Of a stretch of 10,977 bases of DNA, positions 6,853 through 10,977 are shown piece after piece. Position 1 is the stretch's first letter; each line of letters starts with the position of its first letter. The stretch lies in NCBI GenBank assembly GCA_031553975.1, contig JAVBKP010000026.1, positions 1 through 10,977 of the forward strand. Reading direction: 5' to 3'. The notes under the pieces are model-generated. The model made no database searches and was not told the DNA's origin. It was given only the letters and a program-made list of their open reading frames with translations. The DNA comes from JAVBKP01 sp031553975. GTDB lineage: Bacteria > Bacillota > Clostridia > Peptostreptococcales > Anaerovoracaceae. A program made the translations under genes and the position numbers.

Positions 6853-7572
6853 TTATTTACTGCCATAATGTATGAACGCCTCCTCAATGGTCTTTGCACC
6901 TATTCTGTCTTGTAGTTCTTGCGGCGTACCTTTTGCAATAACAAGCCCATCACGCATCATGGCAAGTTCGTCACATTTTTCTGCTTCATCCATTACGTGG
7001 GTTGTCACCAATATGGTAATGCCTTGTAGCGTAAGTCCATAAAGTTCTTCCCAAATACTTTTTCTCAGCACGGGGTCAATGCCCACTGTGGGTTCGTCAA
7101 GTATTAGTACCTCTGGCTCGTGTATCAATGCCATGGCAAGGGATAATCGCCTTTTCATCCCTCCGGAATACGCATTGACTGGTTTGTCGATATGCTCTAA
7201 TAGATTGACGATGGACATCACTTTGTGAATTCTATCTTTGATTTGTTTTTTCTTCATGCCATATACGGCCGCAAAGAACTCCAGATTTTCTCTGGCTGTC
7301 ATTACACCATACAGTGCATCGGATTGCGCCATATACCCTACTCTATTCATCAGCGAAAGCTTTGGCATTTTCTCACCTAGCACGTAGGCTTCCCCTACTG
7401 TGGCTTCAGAAATCCCTGCCATAATCTTTACTGTAGTTGTTTTGCCACATCCTGACGGACCTAACAGCCCGTATATCTTTCCGTATGGAATCGTTAAGCT
7501 TACATCTGACAAAACTTTTTTCGTGCCGAATGATTTGTCTACGTTTGTTAGGACTATGCAATCTTTTTCCAT
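6853..7572 (-). CDS. ABC transporter ATP-binding protein
   Basis: ATPase that powers the exporter, 239 residues. All motifs are intact: Walker A GPSGCGKT (38-45), Q-loop Q83 in GYMAQSDALY, signature YSGGMKRR (135-142), Walker B VLILDEP with catalytic E160, and H-loop H192 in VTTHVMDEAEKCDEL. It resembles ATPases of drug and lipid exporters such as the YbhF and CcmA-like groups. The frame stays open upstream to about 7704, but that extension is only the 52-bp repeat array read as protein. ATG 7572 is preceded by GAGGAGGGCGAAC and begins the family-typical MEKDCIVLTNVDKSF. It is the first gene of the efflux operon, about 150 bases downstream of the promoter shared with the divergent TetR gene. 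Confidence 0.95.
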   Translation of the reverse strand: MEKDCIVLTNVDKSFGTKKVLSDVSLTIPYGKIYGLLGPSGCGKTTTVKIMAGISEATVGEAYVLGEKMPKLSLMNRVGYMAQSDALYGVMTARENLEFFAAVYGMKKKQIKDRIHKVMSIVNLLEHIDKPVNAYSGGMKRRLSLAMALIHEPEVLILDEPTVGIDPVLRKSIWEELYGLTLQGITILVTTHVMDEAEKCDELAMMRDGLVIAKGTPQELQDRIGAKTIEEAFIHYGSK

Positions 7573-7590
7573 GTTCGCCCTCCTCGTTTG

Positions 7591-7708
7591 TTGACAACAT
7601 CTTGCTCCACCCCTAAAAGACTTCGTCTTTTGGGGACCCCGGTTGACAACATCTTGCTCCACCCCTAAAATCTTCGATTTCTGGGGACCCCGAGTTGACA
7701 ACATCTTG
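7591..7708. repeat. 52-bp tandem repeat array with internal hairpins
   Basis: Two complete 52-base units (7591-7642 and 7643-7694) and the first 14 bases of a third (7695-7708), in exact register. Every unit begins TTGACAACATCTTG, and the two full ones are identical over their first 28 bases. Each full unit then holds a hairpin: CCCC, an A-rich arm, a TTC loop, the complementary arm, GGGG. The inner arms differ between copies (AAAAGAC with GTCTTTT; AAAATC with GATTTC) but keep pairing near the loop. Each unit ends in GGGGACCCC, a second small palindrome that competes for the same G run. The array lies between the ATPase start and the promoter region, so it should be in the 5' leader of the efflux-operon mRNA. 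No U-run follows the stems. The unit length is not a multiple of three, which argues against coding. Confidence 0.9.
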
Positions 7709-7723
7709 TTGTTGTGTTATAAA
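7695..7723 (+). promoter_or_regulatory. TetR-gene promoter
   Basis: A perfect TTGACA (7695-7700), a 17-base spacer and TATAAA (7718-7723, five of six) form a near-consensus sigma-A promoter for the TetR gene; the expected transcript start is near 7730. The -35 is supplied by the third, truncated copy of the 52-bp repeat. Confidence 0.7.
7698..7712. promoter_or_regulatory. Palindromic operator candidate for the TetR regulator
   Basis: ACAACA, three bases (TCT), TGTTGT: a perfect inverted repeat with six-base arms. It overlaps the -35 and spacer of the TetR promoter and lies at the predicted start of the efflux transcript. This is a classical place for a TetR-family dimer to repress both divergent units. 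A second, shorter inverted repeat, CAACGTGTTG (7733-7742), lies in the efflux promoter spacer. Binding by this TetR is inference. Confidence 0.5.
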
Positions 7724-7726
7724 TAA

Positions 7727-7754
7727 ATTATACAACGTGTTGCCTAGTTTTAAA
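7727..7754 (-). promoter_or_regulatory. Efflux-operon promoter candidate
   Basis: On the complement, a perfect TATAAT (7732 to 7727) with TTTAAA (7754 to 7749, four of six) 16 bases upstream. It is interleaved with the TetR promoter on the other strand. A start near 7720 would give a leader of about 148 bases that contains the whole repeat array. Confidence 0.5.
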
Positions 7755-7814
7755 ATAGACAATTTTAGTAGAATTGTTGGATTTTAAGAAAATTTGAAAG
7801 GATATAACTATATT

Positions 7815-8399
7815 ATGGAAAATAAAGCACTTATAGGCTCCCAAAAGGTAATTGAAACAAAGCAAAAGTTCAAAGATGCCTTTTTTACATTATATACACA
7901 TAAAAAAATTGAAAAGATTTCTATTAAAGAAATTACTGATTTGGCAGGATACAATCGAGCAACATTTTACGCACATTATACGGATATTTACAATTTGGTT
8001 GAAAGTATTGAAGATGAATTTTTAGCTGAATTTGAATCTAAATTGGGCGTTATCATTGGGGAGCTTTTTAATAGCAATCCTGCTGCCATTGCTTTATTTC
8101 CTTTTGAGTTCTTTGACAAAAACAAAAAATATTTGAAGGTCTTGTTAGGTGCCAATGGAGATGGTAGTTTTGTAAGAAAAATCAAGTCCAAGCTACGGGG
8201 GATATTTTTAGAAAGGGTAAAAGGATTTAATTTACTACAAGATAAACGGCTAAATTATGTGTTTGAGTATATCGCTTCTGCGCAGATCGGACTGTTGACC
8301 TATTGGATGGAGCATGATGAAGAAATGACAATTGAGGAACTTGCTGACATGATATTGAAAATCATGAACTATGGTCCTATTGTGTATATGAAATCATAG
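7815..8399 (+). CDS. TetR-family transcriptional regulator
   Basis: A 194-residue DNA-binding regulator, normal length for the family. The N-terminal domain (about 12-60) includes the helix-turn-helix SIKEITDLAGYNRATFYAHY (36-55), whose RATFYAHY recognition helix is typical of TetR proteins. The C-terminal part (about 70-190) is the ligand-binding and dimerisation domain; its KKYLKVLLGANGDGSFVRKI segment recalls a sub-group common in Bacillota. A TTG at 7794 would add seven residues but lacks a ribosome binding site; ATG 7815 has AAAGGA 12 bases upstream. It is divergent from the ATPase-permease-HlyD operon with overlapping promoters, so it most likely represses that operon and itself until an inducer, possibly the exported compound, binds. 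The ligand is unknown. It ends at a strong terminator. Confidence 0.92.
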   Translation: MENKALIGSQKVIETKQKFKDAFFTLYTHKKIEKISIKEITDLAGYNRATFYAHYTDIYNLVESIEDEFLAEFESKLGVIIGELFNSNPAAIALFPFEFFDKNKKYLKVLLGANGDGSFVRKIKSKLRGIFLERVKGFNLLQDKRLNYVFEYIASAQIGLLTYWMEHDEEMTIEELADMILKIMNYGPIVYMKS

Positions 8400-8402
8400 C
8401 AT

Positions 8403-8449
8403 AAAAAAAGAAGATTTTCTTTAGACGAGAATCTTCTTTTCATTTTTTG
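8403..8449. terminator. Bidirectional rho-independent terminator
   Basis: AAAAGAAGATT (8406-8416) pairs perfectly with AATCTTCTTTT (8430-8440) around a 13-base loop. Rightwards it is followed by CATTTTTTG; leftwards the complement reads into seven T. It therefore serves both the TetR gene (stop at 8399) and the convergent Gate-protein gene (stop at 8475). Confidence 0.88.
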
Positions 8450-8474
8450 TTACTTGTATGCCCTATCGCTGGCT

Positions 8475-9644
8475 TTATCCTACAATCAGGCTAAATAGCA
8501 TAAAGATATAGTTGGCTACTGTGGCGGCTACCAATCCGCCTATGGTGTGGCTTATAATCGCTTTTCCTGCTAGGTTTCTTACACCAAGTGCATCCATCAT
8601 CCCAACATGGGTGGACAAATAACCAGACCAACACATGCCAAATGCTGTAAGCACCGCAATATCTTTGGGTGTTATCAGCCCTTCTTTGATGAAATTAGGA
8701 ATTAATCCAATAGCGGCACCTGCTGCCCCTAGTGAAGTAACTGGGAATGCCAGTAGTTCTGGGCTGCTTAGTCCAAAAAGCGGTGTCAGTACTGGGGATA
8801 ACACCTGCCCGATTTTAGGCAATAACCTTACACCCTCAAAGGCGGCTCCTGTATAGCCAGTGACAGCATCTGCTGGTCCGAAGGTGAACATAAGCACAAA
8901 GGTACAAATAATCAGCACCCCTGGTATGATAGACATGCCCATCTCTACCCCGCTCTTTCCTCCATCTAATATGGCATCAAATGCACGGGCTACTGCTTTT
9001 CCTTCTCTCACTTGCCTTGGCTGATTCCAACTGTCTTTAACCTCTTTGGTAATTCCTTTAAGACCAAGTGGGTGCTCACCTTTTTTTATATTGTAGTATT
9101 TTCTCGTGAAAACTAGCATGATATTCACGCTGACAATACTGCCTACAACAGTACCCAATATCCCAATAATAGCTGATGGTATGTACTCATTGCCCTGTGC
9201 AATCATAAACGTACTAATAATCAATCCCATGCCAAAGGCGGTTCCTAAATTGCATAATGCAGGTATTTCATAATTCCTAAAAAATCTTGTAAAGTTCTCT
9301 TGTTTTGCTAAGGGGATAATGGCTGGATTATCCGATAAAAATGTAGTAACAATCCCTACAGATGCCGCTCCTGGCAATCTATACAGCGGTCTCATAATTG
9401 GTGAAATAATCACATTTAGTAGTGATACTACACCAAACTCCGCTAGCACGGAGGAAAATGCACCTGCTACAACTGATATAGCTAAAATAAAAAATACAGT
9501 GTCAAGAAGCAACTCATGGGCAGTCTTCATCAGGGTGCTAAACATGTTGCCCGCTCCCATGACGGAGCACAGATATCCAAAGATTATCCCAATAACAGCA
9601 ATGGTGACTATGGTCTCTAGACTTACGGCTTTTTTGTAATTCAT
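8475..9644 (-). CDS. Gate/nucleoside-recognition-type integral membrane protein
   Basis: A 389-residue polytopic membrane protein with two Gate-like halves (about 45-175 and 235-385). The first contains GIVTTFLSDNPAIIPLAKQ (97-115), the second FGLSSPELLAFPVTSLGAAG (290-309) and GMCWSGYLSTHVGMMDALG (336-354). It resembles the conserved clostridial membrane family known from C. difficile as CD0519/CD1768, related to nucleoside transporters and to spore-maturation SpmA/SpmB. The transported molecule is not established. About nine to ten spans can be drawn, with a basic cytoplasmic loop at 181-220. ATG 9644 follows AAGGAGG, but the spacing is a long 14 bases; an in-frame TAA just upstream rules out a longer protein. 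It is a single-gene unit, divergent from the DUF1801 gene. Confidence 0.8.
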   Translation of the reverse strand: MNYKKAVSLETIVTIAVIGIIFGYLCSVMGAGNMFSTLMKTAHELLLDTVFFILAISVVAGAFSSVLAEFGVVSLLNVIISPIMRPLYRLPGAASVGIVTTFLSDNPAIIPLAKQENFTRFFRNYEIPALCNLGTAFGMGLIISTFMIAQGNEYIPSAIIGILGTVVGSIVSVNIMLVFTRKYYNIKKGEHPLGLKGITKEVKDSWNQPRQVREGKAVARAFDAILDGGKSGVEMGMSIIPGVLIICTFVLMFTFGPADAVTGYTGAAFEGVRLLPKIGQVLSPVLTPLFGLSSPELLAFPVTSLGAAGAAIGLIPNFIKEGLITPKDIAVLTAFGMCWSGYLSTHVGMMDALGVRNLAGKAIISHTIGGLVAATVANYIFMLFSLIVG

Positions 9645-9687
9645 GATAACTTAAAATGCCTCCTTAAAATTAATAATTTTTTATATA

Positions 9688-9699
9688 ATTCCATGGAAT
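9688..9699. promoter_or_regulatory. 12-bp perfect palindrome between divergent genes
   Basis: ATTCCATGGAAT is a perfect 12-base palindrome centred between the Gate-protein and DUF1801 genes, beside the promoter regions of both. It could be an operator; no regulator is identifiable. Confidence 0.35.
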
Positions 9700-9723
9700 A
9701 GAATACCATATTTCTACCTGCTA

Positions 9724-9732
9724 TGCTACAAT
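9724..9732 (+). promoter_or_regulatory. Extended -10 promoter candidate for the DUF1801 gene
   Basis: TGCTACAAT is an extended -10 (TG, one base, TACAAT at 9727-9732), 42 bases before ATG 9774. No good -35 is seen at 17 bases. If real, the ATG at 9723 cannot be the translation start, because it lies within the promoter. Confidence 0.5.
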
Positions 9733-9773
9733 ATATTTGTGAAATTTATATCATAGTTGAAAGGATACACACC

Positions 9774-10157
9774 ATGACAAATACAGAAGAAAAACTATCA
9801 AAAGTAACCACTGTAGAAGAATATCTTTCTCGTTGGGATGGAGAACCATTACAATGGCTCAATACGTTCTTAGATTTCATGAAAAAAGAATATCCAGAGC
9901 ATACGCCACAGATATTCTTTCAAATGCCCGCCTACAAATTTGGTCCAAAGATGAGCGATTCTTATATCGCATTTGCCCTAAATGAAAAGCACTTTACATT
10001 TCATTCATTGGACTTTGATATGATCAATGAGATTAGAGGACAAATACCAAAAGCTGGTAATGGTAAAGGCTGCGTTAAGGTTCAATATACCAATATCGCC
10101 GCCATTCCCCTATTGCAAGGCTATTGCCGTAAGTTCATGGATAAGTATAGTAAATAA
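9774..10157 (+). CDS. DUF1801 (YdhG-like) domain protein
   Basis: A 127-residue soluble protein with the DUF1801/YdhG-like pattern: a helical start (TVEEYLSRWDGEPLQWLNTFLDFMKKEYP), then beta strands with QMPAYKFG (50-57), SYIAFALNEKHFTFHSLD (63-80) and GKGCVKVQYTNIAAIPL (97-113), and a final helix. Family members adopt a frataxin-like fold; some Bacillus relatives have been linked to iron delivery, but that cannot be assumed here. The start is ATG 9774, with AAAGGA eight bases upstream. The frame is open back to an ATG at 9723, but that one has no ribosome binding site and overlaps the promoter. It converges on the GyrI-like gene across a 9-base gap. That pairing may be meaningful, since both are small single-domain cytoplasmic proteins, but no joint role is known. 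Confidence 0.8.
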   Translation: MTNTEEKLSKVTTVEEYLSRWDGEPLQWLNTFLDFMKKEYPEHTPQIFFQMPAYKFGPKMSDSYIAFALNEKHFTFHSLDFDMINEIRGQIPKAGNGKGCVKVQYTNIAAIPLLQGYCRKFMDKYSK

Positions 10158-10174
10158 AAACTATTTTTATTTAC
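10150..10174. terminator. AT-rich palindrome over both convergent stops, likely bidirectional terminator
   Basis: GTAAATAAAAA (10150-10160), three bases, TTTTTATTTAC (10164-10174): a perfect 11-base stem that covers the stop codons of both the DUF1801 gene (10155-10157) and the GyrI-like gene (10167-10169). In either direction the 3' arm is U-rich. It is the only terminator-like structure between these genes, but the stem has few G-C pairs, so its efficiency is uncertain. Confidence 0.5.
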
Positions 10175-10625
10175 GTATAACCGCCACCCATATTTCCATA
10201 TCACGGTCCATGTTAGGATATACTTCAAGGCTAGGGGCGTCTGCATATGTATACGCCTCTTCTTCCATCCATTTGCCAATATACTCAAAAGCTGAGAACA
10301 TTACTTCGTTCACTTGCCCTTCAGTTTGAAATACAGCCCATGTTGCACTAGGGATGTCCACTTTTTCAAGTCCTGTTGGTGCATTTTCTCCCACTTCAAT
10401 ACCAATCATGTACGTAAGGTCGCCTGTCTCCATATCGCCCATTACACATACGCCCAACATGCCAAGCTCACCAGCTAGTGGCATCAATTCTGTAAAAGAC
10501 CCATCTTTCATTGAATTTCCCCAAAAAGCTGGAATATCCACAGCGTTCTGACCGTTGTTACAATTGGTTTTGATACTTTTTCCAACCACACTAAAGGCGG
10601 GTTTTTCTATAATCTTATGTTTCAT
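10167..10625 (-). CDS. Stand-alone GyrI-like (AraC effector-binding) domain protein
   Basis: A 152-residue single-domain protein of the GyrI-like/SOUL-related small-molecule-binding family, the same fold as the effector domain of AraC- and MerR-type regulators such as Rob and BmrR. Visible pattern: KPAFSVVGKSIKT (8-20), IPAFWGNSM (31-39), LTYMIGIEV (70-78), IPSATWAVFQTEG (91-103), an IGKWMEEEAY helix (116-125), SLEVYPN with the commonly conserved Glu134, and EIWVAVIRK at the end. There is no DNA-binding domain, so it is not a transcription factor itself. Stand-alone relatives bind or hydrolyse drug-like compounds, or inhibit gyrase in E. coli; which applies here is unknown. The start is ATG 10625, with AGAAGGG six bases upstream. 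The leader contains a nested hairpin and a good promoter lies at 10722-10750. Confidence 0.85.
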   Translation of the reverse strand: MKHKIIEKPAFSVVGKSIKTNCNNGQNAVDIPAFWGNSMKDGSFTELMPLAGELGMLGVCVMGDMETGDLTYMIGIEVGENAPTGLEKVDIPSATWAVFQTEGQVNEVMFSAFEYIGKWMEEEAYTYADAPSLEVYPNMDRDMEIWVAVIRK

Positions 10626-10651
10626 TTTGTTCCCTTCTTCCTTTGAATTTT

Positions 10652-10728
10652 CGTTTAGTATACGTGCAAGTCGCTAATGCGACTTGCTTCCAAGCGGAGG
10701 ACTAAACGCATCTTGGCGTTTAGTATAC
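10652..10728. repeat. Nested/alternative hairpins bounded by 12-bp direct repeats
   Basis: CGTTTAGTATAC occurs twice in the same orientation (10652-10663 and 10717-10728). Between them lie a perfect nine-base hairpin, GCAAGTCGC-TAAT-GCGACTTGC (10666-10687), and ACTAAACGC (10701-10709). The latter can pair either with the left copy, enclosing the first hairpin, or with GCGTTTAGT (10716-10724) in the right copy; the two pairings exclude each other. There is no U-run, so this is not a simple terminator. It may be a dispersed intergenic palindromic element or a structured leader of the GyrI-like gene. Confidence 0.85.
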
Positions 10729-10750
10729 CATACAATCTTTTTATTTTAAA
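10722..10750 (-). promoter_or_regulatory. Promoter candidate for the GyrI-like gene
   Basis: On the complement, TTTAAA (10750 to 10745), 17 bases, TATACT (10727 to 10722) preceded by TGG, an extended -10. A start near 10715 gives a leader of about 90 bases that includes the 9-bp hairpin and the outer CGTTTAGT/ACTAAACG stem, but not the competing right-hand copy. The -10 lies inside the right-hand direct repeat. Confidence 0.5.
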
Positions 10751-10773
10751 CGACATTTCCAAAAAATAATCAC

Positions 10774-10802
10774 TTGATTTTTGGACGGCATTACGGTATA
10801 TT
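10774..10802 (+). promoter_or_regulatory. Rightward promoter candidate
   Basis: TTGATT (10774-10779), 17 bases, TATATT (10797-10802). It points into the repeat/palindrome cluster and out of the window. No open frame of useful length follows before the edge, so it would produce a long leader or a non-coding RNA. Confidence 0.35.
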
Positions 10803-10977
10803 AATAAAGGTTAGACATGCGCAAGAAAATTTAATAAAGTTTAACCTACGCAGAAAATTTTTCGATAGACGAGGAATGCAATTTAAAACGGCTCGCAATG
10901 TATATAGATATACATGAGTAACGCCTTTAAATTGCAATGACGAAGTATAGTGGAAAATTAGCAAAGATAAAATGCGC
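10801..10977. repeat. Gene-free terminal stretch: short degenerate repeats
   Basis: No convincing gene lies between 10626 and the edge. Within this stretch, TTAATAAAGGTTAGACATGC (start of unit 1, 10801-10830, ending GCAAGAAAAT) is followed directly by a similar unit, 10831-10859 (TTAATAAAGTTTAACC, then TACGCAGAAAATT). A third, weaker copy, TTAGCAAAGATAAAATGCGC (10958-10977), reaches the window edge. The palindrome at 10877-10936 lies between the second and third copies. Confidence 0.6.
10877..10936. repeat. Long interrupted palindrome (60 bp)
   Basis: TGCAATTTAAA (10877-10887) and TTTAAATTGCA (10926-10936) are perfect complements of 11 bases. At the centre, ATGTATAT and ATATACAT (10898-10905, 10908-10915) form a second perfect stem with a two-base loop. 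The inter-stem sequence is asymmetric, as in an internal loop. GACGAGG (10868-10874) and GACGAAG (10939-10945) flank it as a near-direct repeat. Confidence 0.85.

Noticed and set aside
7611..7690. Hairpins in the repeats as terminators of the TetR or efflux transcripts
   Set aside because: Neither stem is followed by a U-run in either direction; both are followed by G/C-rich sequence.
7573..7704. 44-residue N-terminal extension of the ATPase in the same frame
   Set aside because: It is the hairpin repeat array read as codons; the repeat period is not a multiple of three, and ATG 7572 has the better ribosome binding site and the normal family start.
7591..7708. CRISPR-like repeats
   Set aside because: Units are directly adjacent without unique spacers, there are only two full copies, and no cas gene is present.
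9723..9773. ATG at 9723 as start of the DUF1801 gene
   Set aside because: It has no ribosome binding site, overlaps the extended -10 element, and the extra residues do not look like the family.

Overview
The window looks like chromosomal DNA from a low-G+C, probably anaerobic Bacillota of the Clostridia type. The evidence is the AT-rich intergenic DNA, strong AGGAGG-type ribosome binding sites, a two-subunit iron-sulfur L-serine dehydratase, a VanZ-family protein and a CheV coupling protein. I cannot name the genus from sequence alone. No phage, transposase, rRNA, tRNA or CRISPR array was seen.

Layout, left to right. (1) 1-562, minus: N-terminal two thirds of a deoxyribonuclease IV (nfo), cut by the window edge and divergent from (2) a DUF3368/PIN-fold protein (653-1180, plus). 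(3) That gene converges, with a 2-bp gap, on the L-serine dehydratase pair sdaAB-sdaAA (minus, 2728-1183). A hairpin terminator separates this pair from (4) cheV (CheW plus receiver domain, minus). Upstream of cheV are (5) a 46-residue single-span membrane protein (3796-3936) with its own promoter and (6) a VanZ-family membrane protein. (7) A drug-efflux-like ABC operon reads leftwards: ATPase (7572-6853), ABC-2 permease (6810-5791) and HlyD-type adaptor (5753-4683). It is divergent from (8) a TetR-family regulator (7815-8399), and the shared control region carries overlapping divergent promoters, a palindromic operator candidate and two and a quarter copies of a 52-bp hairpin repeat. (9) After a bidirectional terminator comes a Gate/nucleoside-recognition membrane protein (minus), divergent from (10) a DUF1801 protein. 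That gene converges on (11) a stand-alone GyrI-like ligand-binding protein across a palindromic terminator-like stem. (12) The last 350 bases hold no gene but are rich in repeats and palindromes.

How the genes work together. The clearest functional unit is TetR plus ATPase-permease-HlyD, a self-contained regulated exporter of unknown substrate. The sda pair makes pyruvate and ammonia from L-serine. The others look like single-gene units. I found no convincing new multi-gene system. The least explained material is non-coding: the 52-bp repeats in the efflux-operon leader (7591-7708), the nested hairpins in the GyrI-gene leader (10652-10728), and the repeat/palindrome cluster at the right edge (10801-10977).
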